Under the pieces are notes generated by a model. That model was given only the letters and a program-made list of their open reading frames with translations. It was not told the origin of the DNA and searched no databases. Position numbers and translations under genes: made by a program. From the NCBI GenBank assembly GCA_017390595.1, contig JAFPBC010000023.1:1-9624 (forward strand): a stretch of DNA of 9,624 nucleotides, read 5' to 3'. This DNA is from Selenomonadales bacterium. GTDB taxonomy: Bacteria > Bacillota > Negativicutes > RGIG982. How positions within the stretch are numbered: the first letter of the stretch is position 1; the number at the start of each line of letters is the position of its first letter. Of this stretch, positions 1 to 6,815 are shown piece by piece.

Positions 1-79
1 AACCACTTTTGATTATTTTAACTGTATATAAAATTCTATTTCTACCCATACTATTAGTGTAAAATTCCCCTCTCTTTTT

Positions 80-105
80 GGGGCGGCTTCGGTCGCCTCT
101 TTTTT
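80..105 (+). terminator. Rho-independent terminator with UUCG loop, plus strand
   Basis: An 8-bp GC-rich stem (80-87 with 92-99, including two G-T wobbles) closes a C(TTCG)G tetraloop and is followed by six T residues, which is a classic intrinsic terminator on the plus strand. No plus-strand gene is visible upstream in the window, so it probably ends a transcript that begins outside, converging on the spoIIP unit. A CCCC run at 67-70 could pair with GGGG at 80-83 and compete with the stem, but that alternative is weak. The rest of bases 1-128 is AT-rich and holds nothing else I can support. Confidence 0.8.
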
Positions 106-128
106 CTACCCAATAATAATAACGATAC

Positions 129-168
129 AAAAAGGACTAAGAGAATTACTATTTCTCAGTCCTTTTTT
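129..168 (-). terminator. Terminator of the DUF1614-spoIIP unit, probably bidirectional
   Basis: AAAAAGGACT (129-138) pairs with AGTCCTTTTT (158-167), and the stem continues with GAGAA/TTCTC after a two-base bulge. T runs flank it in both directions, so it can stop minus-strand transcription just after the spoIIP stop codon and also act as a backstop for plus-strand transcription coming from the left. Confidence 0.8.
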
Positions 169-175
169 AATATCT

Positions 176-1273
176 TCATTTATTTTCTTTGTCGGAATCT
201 TTTTTCCCGAATACATCACCGAATTCGCGTGCAGCAAAGTTTTTGACCTTTTCTTTTGCTTCGTGTAAGCTGCCTGTACTCATGATCAAAAATCCGATAC
301 CACCTACGATTGCGATCCCAACGACCCACATAATAGAACGCATGCTTCCCGATGTTGATGCATTCGTACTTGCGGAGACTCCGGCTGCTTCAGCGACCGC
401 GCCTGCCGCTTCTGCTTTTTTCATCAAAACAGGCGGGATAGCATCGGCAAACATTGCTATTCCCTTCTCTGCTTCTTCGCGACTGTTCGTATGTGCTCCT
501 GCCTCTATCAACATTGATCTGGGATGCAGATCTTGATTGTAATCCCCGCCTTTGGCAAAGAAGATACCTTTTACCAAGCCCGGATGGACTTTATCGGAAG
601 CGGCTTTGAGCTGTAATGCATATTCTTCAATCTGTTCGCTCGTTGCGCCGTACTTACCTACAACAAGCTGAAGTTTAGCGACTTTTTCATTGCTGACAAC
701 GCCCGCATAGACATCAGGAGGTGTTGCGTCACGATGGATATCAAAGATGGCATCAGGAGCATTCTTGATAAGGTTTACTGCTGTCCTGCGCGATCGCTCA
801 TATGCCATATCATCATGGGGATTGTGAACGGTGTCGGAATGCGTTACCTCGATGCCATGTGCCTCAAGAGCCGTGGCAAATGCATTTCCGACTTCAATGA
901 TACCACCCTTACCGTTGATACTATCTGTACCATCACTTGGTTTATACGATTCGTCTGTATGCGTATGATAAATGGCAACCTTAGGCACATCAGCGGCTTC
1001 TGCCACCGAGCTTTCCATGCACGCGTACGAATGGATATCATAAGGTATCATCGCTACTCGCCCTATGAGATGCGCTTTTGCTCTACCTTCCTCCACTTTA
1101 TCGATCTGATATCGCATATTGTCTTCCGTAATAAACTGATCGCCGACACGCACATGCCAACCTGTTACATAAACGATACGATCATCTTCGTTGTATATCT
1201 CATAATGAGAAGCATATGTCTCTGTTGTCAGCAAAAAAAGAGAGCATATCAAAAGCAATACAATACGTTTCAT
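176..1273 (-). CDS. spoIIP: SpoIIP-family cell-wall hydrolase (stage II sporulation protein P)
   Basis: This 365-residue protein resembles SpoIIP, the peptidoglycan amidase/endopeptidase that works with SpoIID and SpoIIM in thinning septal wall and driving engulfment during sporulation. Residues 1-21 form a signal or anchor sequence with a possible cleavage site after TYA. The SpoIIP domain spans about 95-285. It contains YHTHTDESY (102-110), FDIHRDA (177-183) and MLIEAGAHTN (254-263), which supply the His and Glu residues expected for the zinc site and catalysis. An Ala/Ser-rich linker (about 286-312) leads to a second hydrophobic segment (about 313-334) and a charged tail. The usual SpoIIP has one N-terminal membrane anchor, so this C-terminal segment is unusual. 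The ATG overlaps the TAA of the upstream DUF1614 gene by one base (TAATG), with GGGGAG in front of it. This indicates translational coupling. I am sure of the family but less sure that it is the engulfment SpoIIP itself. Confidence 0.85.
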   Translation of the reverse strand: MKRIVLLLICSLFLLTTETYASHYEIYNEDDRIVYVTGWHVRVGDQFITEDNMRYQIDKVEEGRAKAHLIGRVAMIPYDIHSYACMESSVAEAADVPKVAIYHTHTDESYKPSDGTDSINGKGGIIEVGNAFATALEAHGIEVTHSDTVHNPHDDMAYERSRRTAVNLIKNAPDAIFDIHRDATPPDVYAGVVSNEKVAKLQLVVGKYGATSEQIEEYALQLKAASDKVHPGLVKGIFFAKGGDYNQDLHPRSMLIEAGAHTNSREEAEKGIAMFADAIPPVLMKKAEAAGAVAEAAGVSASTNASTSGSMRSIMWVVGIAIVGGIGFLIMSTGSLHEAKEKVKNFAAREFGDVFGKKDSDKENK

Positions 1274-2019
1274 TATGACTCCCCTTTCTCCTCAGAACAT
1301 CCCTCGGCAGATTTTGATTTTGATACCATTCTCAATTTTCGCTCCTTGCCATCGGGAGTCAATTCTTCACTAAATTCATAGATATCTGCGGTCCTTCTCA
1401 TCGCCAACGAATCATTTTTCGCCATACGCTCGCGGGTCTCACCGATACATTCAGCAGTCATAACAGCTACTAATCCCGCGATCATGATCACGTCAAACGC
1501 ACCTGCACCACCGATAGCTGTCGTACCCACAACACCGCTTGTCAACAGCATCCCCATATGCAAAAGATCACTCAAGACGATCCCCATCACGCCACCGATA
1601 AAAGCACTTCGTCGCGACCTGCCAAACAGATACGCAACAAGACCTGCCGCAATACCATAGAACAACTTAGGATCAATAAACATCGTTTCAGGTTCATTCG
1701 GCATATATCGCGAACCGAGAAAAACAAGCGTTCCGACAATGACTGCTGATAAAATCGCACGTAATCGTTCGCGCATCGTATCGGCCTTTATAATAAGCCA
1801 ACCACATAACAATATCGGTATAAGCGCACCACCAATATTGATCGTCAAGACGGACGGTGAAGACATGATAGGAATATCAAAAAAACTACCAATACCAATT
1901 GCCAAGAGCAAAATGATCGCTTGTTTATCGGTCAAACGCATCCTGTCAAGAATACGTTGCGCTGTACCGAAATAAACAAGAGCCAATACCACGAGCAGCG
2001 TTATCATCCCCAAAGGCAT
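1273..2019 (-). CDS. DUF1614 family multi-pass membrane protein
   Basis: This 248-residue integral membrane protein matches my memory of the DUF1614 family, whose function is unknown. Hydrophobic stretches lie near 3-18, 33-50, 58-77, 88-103, 118-132, 139-160 and 168-190, followed by a hydrophilic, charged C-terminal tail of about 55 residues. The core is rich in glycine and small residues (for example GLVAYLFG, IGGVMGIVLSDLLHMGM, GGAGAFDVIMIAGLV). The ATG at 2019 is chosen because AAAGGAG lies 9 bases upstream. The longer frame beginning near 2076 adds 19 polar residues with no Shine-Dalgarno sequence. The gene overlaps the spoIIP-family start by one base, so the two are co-translated and the protein may act with that hydrolase at the membrane, which is inference. 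I see no convincing promoter between the tRNA terminator and this start. Confidence 0.82.
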   Translation of the reverse strand: MPLGMITLLVVLALVYFGTAQRILDRMRLTDKQAIILLLAIGIGSFFDIPIMSSPSVLTINIGGALIPILLCGWLIIKADTMRERLRAILSAVIVGTLVFLGSRYMPNEPETMFIDPKLFYGIAAGLVAYLFGRSRRSAFIGGVMGIVLSDLLHMGMLLTSGVVGTTAIGGAGAFDVIMIAGLVAVMTAECIGETRERMAKNDSLAMRRTADIYEFSEELTPDGKERKLRMVSKSKSAEGCSEEKGES

Positions 2020-2028
2020 TTTATCACG

Positions 2029-2036
2029 CTCCTTTT
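2029..2036 (-). promoter_or_regulatory. Ribosome binding site fixing the DUF1614 start
   Basis: The minus strand reads AAAAGGAG here, nine bases before the ATG at 2017-2019. No comparable site precedes the upstream in-frame start near 2076, so the shorter protein is preferred. Confidence 0.75.
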
Positions 2037-2113
2037 TTATTGCTCTGTTATTGTGTCCGCAATCAATATCTACCATACATAAAATTATCGCCTATCATAG
2101 TGTGGTAATATAC

Positions 2114-2147
2114 AAAAAAGACCTTTTCAATAATGAAAAGGTCTTTT
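2114..2147 (-). terminator. Terminator after tRNA-Pro
   Basis: A perfect 14-bp stem (2116-2129 with 2134-2147, AAAAGACCTTTTCA and its complement) closes an ATAA loop. On the minus strand it is followed by a run of T. It lies 22 bases past the CCA end of tRNA-Pro and separates the tRNA from the DUF1614-spoIIP unit. Confidence 0.9.
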
Positions 2148-2169
2148 ACTTTTACTATATATGTTTGTT

Positions 2170-2246
2170 TGGTCGGAACGACAGGATTTGAACCTGCGAC
2201 CTCTACCACCCCAAGATAGCGCTCTACCAAACTGAGCTACGTCCCG
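2170..2246 (-). tRNA. tRNA-Pro (anticodon GGG)
   Basis: The minus strand folds as a 77-nt cloverleaf with an encoded CCA end. The acceptor stem CGGGACG pairs with CGTTCCG (one G-T pair), and discriminator A is followed by CCA. The D arm contains TAGCTCAGTTTGGTAGAGC. The anticodon stem CTATC/GGTAG encloses the loop TTGGGGT, giving anticodon GGG for proline codon CCC (and CCU by wobble). The T arm contains GGTTCGAATCC. G follows the anticodon, as expected for a proline tRNA methylated at position 37. Confidence 0.96.
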
Positions 2247-2260
2247 AACAATACTAGATT

Positions 2261-2289
2261 ATTATACCCTGTTTTCGAGAGATAATCAA
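2261..2289 (-). promoter_or_regulatory. Sigma-A-type promoter of tRNA-Pro
   Basis: TTGATT (2284-2289) and a perfect TATAAT (2261-2266) are separated by 17 bases on the minus strand, placing the start of transcription a few bases before the mature tRNA 5' end. The -35 begins only three bases after the thrB stop codon, and I see no terminator between thrB and the tRNA, so read-through from the threonine operon is also possible. Confidence 0.78.
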
Positions 2290-2292
2290 GTA

Positions 2293-3201
2293 TTATTTTG
2301 GTGAGATTCTTACACCTTTTTCAGCGACTTGAAGGACGACATATCGGGCTTCTACATCATTTTGATTGAAGCCTTTTACCATTGCTTGACCGATATCATC
2401 GGGATTTTTTTCGGCGAATGCAATAAGGGACGGGCCTGCACCGCTGATGACGCAACCGTATGCACCTGCTTCTTTTGCAAGCGGAACAACGTCTTCCATG
2501 CCTTTTATGAGAGGCATACGATACGGTTGATGCAGTTTGTCTTCCAGGGCTTGCGACAAGTATTCGTATTTACCTTGGCTTAATGCTGTAACGAGCAATG
2601 CTGTTCTGCTTAAGTTGAATATCGCATCTTCGCGAGGAACTTGTATAGGCAATACACTGCGTGCCGTTTTCGTTGCGAGATGGAATTCGGGGATCGCTAC
2701 GATCATGTAGAGCGGTTTCGGTGGCATAAAACGCAAGTAGGACGGTTTGTCGCCTTCCATGATGCTGACGGTGATACCGCCAAAGATAGCAGGTGCAACG
2801 TTGTCGGGATGACCTTCCATTTCGGTTGCAAGCTCAAACAGGTCGTGACGAGTCAGTTTGCTTCCGCTGAGCTCATTTGCAGCAAAAAGACCACCGACGA
2901 TAGCGGCTGCGCTACTGCCCATACCACGTGCAAGAGGAATGTTATTCTCCATTTTAAGGCGAAGACCTTTGCATGTGTGTCCTACGCGCTCAAATACCTT
3001 ATCAATTGCTTGACAGACGATATTGTCGCGTGTTGCTGGAATGATGCCTTCTCCTTCGCCGCTTACTTCAAGCTGAATTTCATCAGTGTCAAGTTCTGTT
3101 ACTTCAAGTTCGTTGTAGTAAGTACAGGCGATACCGATGGAGTCGAAACCGGGACCGCAGTTTGCAGTCGTTGCCGGGATTTTTACTTTGATGGTTTTCA
3201 C
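2293..3201 (-). CDS. thrB: Homoserine kinase
   Basis: This GHMP-family kinase phosphorylates L-homoserine with ATP to O-phospho-L-homoserine, the substrate of threonine synthase, in the cytoplasm. Counting from the chosen start (302 residues), the N-terminal PATTANCGPGFDSIG lies near 9-23. The ATP-binding GHMP motif PLARGMGSSAAAIVGG is near 89-104, EGHPDNVAPAIFGG near 129-142, and the C-terminal glycine-rich GCVISGAGPS near 249-258. All are intact and the length is normal for the family. The start is a choice: GGAGG (3210-3214) lies 8 bases before a GTG at 3199-3201 but only 2 bases before the ATG at 3205-3207, so the GTG is preferred; the ATG would add two residues. The gene follows hom by about 15 bases, and its ribosome binding site begins in the hom stop codon, so the two are co-transcribed. 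I see no threonine synthase gene in the window. Confidence 0.95.
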   Translation of the reverse strand: MKTIKVKIPATTANCGPGFDSIGIACTYYNELEVTELDTDEIQLEVSGEGEGIIPATRDNIVCQAIDKVFERVGHTCKGLRLKMENNIPLARGMGSSAAAIVGGLFAANELSGSKLTRHDLFELATEMEGHPDNVAPAIFGGITVSIMEGDKPSYLRFMPPKPLYMIVAIPEFHLATKTARSVLPIQVPREDAIFNLSRTALLVTALSQGKYEYLSQALEDKLHQPYRMPLIKGMEDVVPLAKEAGAYGCVISGAGPSLIAFAEKNPDDIGQAMVKGFNQNDVEARYVVLQVAEKGVRISPK

Positions 3202-3209
3202 GAACATAG

Positions 3210-3217
3210 CCTCCTTT
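3210..3217 (-). promoter_or_regulatory. Ribosome binding site deciding the thrB start
   Basis: A perfect AAAGGAGG on the minus strand begins at the last base of the hom TAA. The 8-base spacing to GTG (3199-3201) is ideal, while the 2-base spacing to the upstream ATG (3205-3207) is too short. This favours GTG initiation and coupling to termination of hom. Confidence 0.6.
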
Positions 3218-4509
3218 TATTCGTTAGCTTCATGTACGCGAATTACGTTGCTGATTTCCGTCACGACAGGCAAGGCTTCGATCTTAGCGAGTGCTTCGCG
3301 GATAGCTGCATTTTTGACTGTGTAAGTAACGAATACGATTTCTGCGCAGTTGTTGACTTTGCGTTTCTGGATGACAGAATTCAAACTGATATTTTCTTCC
3401 GAAAGAAGACCTGCGATTTTTGCGAATACGCCCGGCTCATCTTTAACCAGCAAGCGAACGTAGAATGCCGACTGGCTTTCTTCGATCGGGCAGATTTTTT
3501 TATTTTCGTAGCAAGTGCAAAGGACACGTGCTTTGACATCGTGCTGGATGTTTCTGGTGACTTCCATGATATCGCCGATAACTGCGCTGGCAGTCGGAAG
3601 TTCGCCTGCACCTCTGCCGTAGAACATTGTATTGCCTACTGCATCGCCTGTTACGAAGATCGCATTGAATACATCGTTGACGGATGCGATCGGGTGCGAA
3701 TTCGGGATGAACGTCGGATGTACGCGTACCTCTACGCCATTTTCGGGATCTTCTTTTGCGATACCGAGAAGTTTGATAACATAGCCGAGTTCGCGTGCGT
3801 TGGCAATGTCTTCCGGCGAGATCTTAGTGATACCTTCAACATAGACATCGTCTACCGTGATACGCGAGTTGTATGCAATCGATGCGAGAATAGCGATTTT
3901 ACGGGCAGCATCAAGACCTCCGACATCTGCTGTCGGATCAGCTTCGGCATATCCTTTTGCCTGTGCTTCGGCAAGAACTGTCTGATAATCGACATTCTCA
4001 CGCGTCATTTTGGTAAGCATATAGTTTGTCGTGCCGTTGATAATACCCATGATCTCTTCGATCTTGTTACCGATAAGACAGTCTTTCAATGGGTGGATGA
4101 TCGGGATACCGCCACCGACGCTTGCTTCGAACATGACATCGAGATTGTTCTTTTCTGCAATGTCGAAGAGTTCTTTACCGTATTTTGCAATAACGTCCTT
4201 GTTGGCCGTTACGAGATGTTTGCCGTTAGAAAGTGCGCGTACCATATAGTCACGAGAAGGATTCTCGCCACCCATCAATTCAACAACGATATCGATCTCG
4301 GGATCATCGAGAATATCGCTTGCGTTTGTCGTAAGCATTTCTTTCGGCAGAACGCGTTCTTTGTCAAGACTGCGTACCAATGCTTTGGTCACTTCGATTT
4401 TGGCACCGACTTTTTTTGCAATGTCCTCTTGATTTTTTTTGAGTATTTTTACAACACCTGTTCCGACCGTTCCGAGGCCGAGGATGCCGATTTTAATTGT
4501 TTTTTCCAT
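3217..4509 (-). CDS. hom: Homoserine dehydrogenase with C-terminal ACT domain
   Basis: Homoserine dehydrogenase reduces L-aspartate 4-semialdehyde to L-homoserine with NAD(P)H, at the branch point to threonine and methionine. The 430-residue protein has an N-terminal Rossmann fold with GLGTVG at 11-16, VTANKDVIAKYG at 100-111, GGGIPIIHPL at 132-141 and GIINGTTNYML at 155-165. It also has the family signature around EADPTADVGGLDAARK at 189-204. A regulatory ACT domain occupies about 349-425 (FYVRLLVKDEPGVFAKIAGLL at its start). The length and domain order match the long, ACT-bearing form found in Bacillus and clostridia, typically feedback-inhibited by threonine. The ATG is preceded by AAGGGGG at 8 bases. 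The gene sits between the ACT-domain gene and thrB in one operon. Confidence 0.97.
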   Translation of the reverse strand: MEKTIKIGILGLGTVGTGVVKILKKNQEDIAKKVGAKIEVTKALVRSLDKERVLPKEMLTTNASDILDDPEIDIVVELMGGENPSRDYMVRALSNGKHLVTANKDVIAKYGKELFDIAEKNNLDVMFEASVGGGIPIIHPLKDCLIGNKIEEIMGIINGTTNYMLTKMTRENVDYQTVLAEAQAKGYAEADPTADVGGLDAARKIAILASIAYNSRITVDDVYVEGITKISPEDIANARELGYVIKLLGIAKEDPENGVEVRVHPTFIPNSHPIASVNDVFNAIFVTGDAVGNTMFYGRGAGELPTASAVIGDIMEVTRNIQHDVKARVLCTCYENKKICPIEESQSAFYVRLLVKDEPGVFAKIAGLLSEENISLNSVIQKRKVNNCAEIVFVTYTVKNAAIREALAKIEALPVVTEISNVIRVHEANE

Positions 4510-4527
4510 TGGAATTACCCCCTTGTT

Positions 4528-4974
4528 TTATTCTTGTCCCAGGACTTCGATTCGTTTGACACCTTCGATAAGACGAAGTTTGTCTAATAATGCTTCAAGG
4601 TCGATGACTAAGTCGATCGTTTCAATAGAGATCGTTGCATTGGCAACACCTTGAAGCGGAATACCTTGGTTGATCGTCAATACACTACCGTGTTCACATG
4701 CGATCGTGTTGAGTACTTTAGAAAGTACACCTGATTTGTGTTCTAATAGGAGCGTTAAGGTTACGATCTTTTCTTTGCTTGCTTCATAGAACGGGAATAC
4801 GAAGTCTTTGTACTTATAATAGGCACTGCGACTTAAGTCCATCTTTTCAACTGCTTCATTGATCGTACGCACTTCACCGCGTTTAAGCATATCTTTTACT
4901 TTGATCGTTTTTTTGATCGCTTCGGGAAGAATTTCTTCGCGTACAAGATAAAATAAAGATTGGTCTTTATTCAT
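4528..4974 (-). CDS. pheB: ACT domain-containing protein, PheB / UPF0735 family
   Basis: This 148-residue protein matches the PheB (UPF0735) family, small proteins with an N-terminal helical segment and a C-terminal ACT domain. The N-terminal half carries FYLVREEILPEAI (8-20) and the family signature DLSRSAYYKYKDFVFPFYEA (46-65). The ACT domain, about 70-145, starts at VTLTLLLEHKSGVLSKVL and is likely to bind an amino acid. In Bacillus the homologue precedes pheA. Here it is the first gene of an operon with hom and thrB, which suggests a role in sensing or regulating the aspartate-family pathway, although no biochemical function is established for the family. GAGG lies about 9 bases before the ATG. 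The 18-base gap to hom holds the hom ribosome binding site. The gene symbol is by family and not by proven role. Confidence 0.9.
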   Translation of the reverse strand: MNKDQSLFYLVREEILPEAIKKTIKVKDMLKRGEVRTINEAVEKMDLSRSAYYKYKDFVFPFYEASKEKIVTLTLLLEHKSGVLSKVLNTIACEHGSVLTINQGIPLQGVANATISIETIDLVIDLEALLDKLRLIEGVKRIEVLGQE

Positions 4975-5024
4975 ATTTATTACCTCGTTTCCTCTTGAAG
5001 GATAAATTTCTTCTAACAGTAGAC

Positions 5025-5054
5025 ATTATACCACTGTTCATCCCCTGTGTACAA
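5025..5054 (-). promoter_or_regulatory. Promoter of the ACT-hom-thrB operon with flanking inverted repeat
   Basis: On the minus strand TTGTAC (5049-5054) is followed after 18 bases by TATAAT (5025-5030), preceded by TGG as an extended -10. The predicted leader is about 45 bases. AACAGT and ACTGTT form a perfect 6-bp inverted repeat with a 12-base spacer centred on the -10, which could be an operator. No leader peptide or attenuator is evident in the short leader. Confidence 0.75.
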
Positions 5055-5075
5055 GAGTTTTTTTATAAATTTTAT

Positions 5076-5115
5076 AAAAAGAAACGACTCGGTAGTTTTT
5101 AGCTACCGAGTCGTT
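5076..5115 (-). terminator. Terminator of spoIVA
   Basis: A perfect 13-bp stem (5083-5095 with 5103-5115, AACGACTCGGTAG and its complement) has a 7-base loop. On the minus strand it is followed by TTTCTTTTT. It starts 5 bases past the spoIVA stop codon and lies just upstream of the ACT-hom-thrB promoter, insulating the two units. Confidence 0.92.
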
Positions 5116-5120
5116 ATTAT

Positions 5121-6599
5121 TCAGAATATGATACAGATCAGGCCACCGTTGCCGTCGTTGACGATCTTGGTAAGAGTGTCGCGTATTTTTATTTGTGCAT
5201 TTTCAGGCATATCGGCAAGTTTGTTTTGGATACCTTCTCGAACGAGTGAGTTGAGGGATTTGCCGAATAGGTTGGTACGCCAGATGCGATCGGGTTCTCC
5301 TTCGAATTCTTTCATTAAATATTGTATCAATTCTTCGCTTTGTTTTTCTGTGCCGAGGATCGGGGCGATCTCTGCTTCGACATCTGTACGAATGATATGA
5401 AGTGACGGTGCGGAAGCTTTTAATCGTACCCCGAATCGATTACCGTTTTTGATGATCTCGGGTTCTTCCAATATCATCTCATCTACTTGTGGTGTAACGA
5501 TGCCATAGCCGTTTTCTTTTGCGTCAGACAGCGCAGAAGCAAGTTTGTCATACTCTTGCTTAGCCGCGGCAAGTTCGCGCATCAGACGCAAAATATGGTG
5601 GTCTCCTTCTATTGTGAATCCTGTCAGCTCTTGTGTAACTTCGTAGAAAAGAGAATGTTTTGCGGTAATATCTATTATGGCTACTCCACTACCGAGATCC
5701 ATGTTTTCTAAAATGACATTTTCGATAAACTGTTCTTCCGATAGGAGCTGGATAGCTCCGTCGATATCACGCAAACGACGGATATCTTGTGTGACTTCTT
5801 GTACAGCATGATTGAATTTTTCGTGCAGCCAATGTTCTTCTTCCAGTTCTTCTACCCATTTTGGAAGGAGGATATTGACTTCCTTAACAGGAAATTCGTA
5901 GAGTACTTCTTGCAATATCCCGTATACGTCTTCATATGTAAGTTGTGCGCAATCCATAGGCAAAACAGGTACGTTGTACAGCGTTTCCATTTCGTTGGCG
6001 AGAGAGCGGGTCGCAGGATCATTCGGGCGGTTCGTGTTTAAGATAACGAGAAATGGTTTTTCGAGTTCCTTCAGTTCTTCGATCACGCGGCTTTCAGCCT
6101 CAGTATAATTGTCGCGCCCAAGATCGGTCACGCTGCCGTCGGTCGTTATAACCAGTCCAATTGTTGAATGTTCTGTAATTACTTTTTTTGTTCCGATCTC
6201 TGCTGCCTGTTGGAATGGTATTTCTTCTTCAAACCAAGGTGTGAGTACCATGCGAGGCCCCGATTCTTCTTCGTATCCGAGTGCTCCCTCTACTGTATAA
6301 CCGACACAATCAACGACACGTACTTTGACAGCGACATTCTCTTTGATATCGATCTCTATTGCTTCGTTCGGAATAAACTTTGGCTCGGTCGTCATGATCG
6401 TTTTGCCTGCCGCACTTTGCGGAAGCTCATCTTTGGCACGCTCTTTTTCGTATGGATCGTTGATATTCGGGAGAACCATCGTCTCCATAAACCGTTTGAT
6501 AAATGTTGATTTTCCTGTACGTACAGGCCCTACTACACCGATATAAATATCGCCGTCGGTGCGTTCGGCAATATCGCTGAACAAATCAAACTTTTCCAT
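5121..6599 (-). CDS. spoIVA: Stage IV sporulation protein A (spore coat morphogenetic ATPase)
   Basis: SpoIVA is the ATPase that polymerises on the outer forespore membrane, held there by SpoVM, to form the basement layer of the spore coat; it is also needed for cortex formation. With the ATG at 6599 the protein is 492 residues, the same length as in Bacillus subtilis as I recall it, and similar throughout. The Walker A motif GPVRTGKS is at 24-31, followed by the conserved DELPQSAAGKTIMTTEPKF (57-75, with the sensor threonines). Walker B VRVVDCVG is at 93-100 with D97. The middle and C-terminal domains include the conserved EPEIIKNGNRFGVRLKA and GTEKQSEELIQYLM, and the end is GGLICIIF, close to the terminus used for SpoVM contact in Bacillus. 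GGGAG lies 8 bases before this ATG; a GTG nine bases upstream would overlap that site. The gene is alone between two terminators. The 160-base leader region shows no clear mother-cell promoter. Confidence 0.98.
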   Translation of the reverse strand: MEKFDLFSDIAERTDGDIYIGVVGPVRTGKSTFIKRFMETMVLPNINDPYEKERAKDELPQSAAGKTIMTTEPKFIPNEAIEIDIKENVAVKVRVVDCVGYTVEGALGYEEESGPRMVLTPWFEEEIPFQQAAEIGTKKVITEHSTIGLVITTDGSVTDLGRDNYTEAESRVIEELKELEKPFLVILNTNRPNDPATRSLANEMETLYNVPVLPMDCAQLTYEDVYGILQEVLYEFPVKEVNILLPKWVEELEEEHWLHEKFNHAVQEVTQDIRRLRDIDGAIQLLSEEQFIENVILENMDLGSGVAIIDITAKHSLFYEVTQELTGFTIEGDHHILRLMRELAAAKQEYDKLASALSDAKENGYGIVTPQVDEMILEEPEIIKNGNRFGVRLKASAPSLHIIRTDVEAEIAPILGTEKQSEELIQYLMKEFEGEPDRIWRTNLFGKSLNSLVREGIQNKLADMPENAQIKIRDTLTKIVNDGNGGLICIIF

Positions 6600-6607
6600 C
6601 TGCTTCA

Positions 6608-6612
6608 CTCCC
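6608..6612 (-). promoter_or_regulatory. Ribosome binding site fixing the spoIVA start
   Basis: GGGAG on the minus strand is 8 bases from the ATG at 6597-6599. An upstream in-frame GTG at 6606-6608 overlaps the site itself and cannot use it, so the 492-residue product is preferred. Confidence 0.75.
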
Positions 6613-6761
6613 TGTTTATTCTTCTTTGCACGGACGGCAGCTATCTGACGCAGTCCGCCTCCCCTATCCCATTTATCACGGAAGGCATCGCAAAATATTT
6701 GTTTGGTTCAATATATGACAAGAAGATAAAAATATGCCGTAGAGGAAATGTTTTCTCATAT

Positions 6762-6797
6762 AAAAAAGAAAACGGATACAGTTGTTTCTGTATCCGT
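6762..6797 (-). terminator. Terminator of the PHP / P-loop-Asp23 / DUF3870 operon
   Basis: A perfect 10-bp stem (6772-6781 with 6788-6797, ACGGATACAG and its complement) closes a 6-base loop. On the minus strand it is followed by TTTTCTTTTTT. It begins about 18 bases past the DUF3870 stop codon and separates the operon from spoIVA. Confidence 0.9.
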
Positions 6798-6815
6798 AGT
6801 TCGGTATTTATGCTG

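Noticed and set aside
1..105. A possible short plus-strand RNA from a TTTTGA/TAAAAT promoter near 8-35 to the terminator at 80-105.
   Set aside because: The promoter match is poor in an AT-rich stretch, and the terminator is equally explained by a gene lying to the left of the window.
734..1381. A 215-codon plus-strand open frame opposite spoIIP and DUF1614.
   Set aside because: The composition is unlike a protein (His, Cys and Ile rich), and it is antisense to well-supported motifs on the minus strand.
2641..4587. A 648-codon plus-strand open frame antisense to hom and thrB.
   Set aside because: It lies opposite two clearly recognised genes, its translation is Cys/Phe/Asp-rich with no recognisable domain, and it has no ribosome binding site. 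It arises from codon bias on the other strand.
6631..6657. CGGAC...GTCCG inverted repeat in the spoIVA leader.
   Set aside because: Only 5 bp of stem with a 17-base loop and no T run. It is too weak to call as a regulatory structure.
6712..6719. GTCATATA upstream of spoIVA on the minus strand, resembling a sigma-E -35 element.
   Set aside because: No CATACAAT-like -10 is found at the required spacing of about 14 bases, so I could not support a mother-cell promoter even though sigma-E control is expected for spoIVA.
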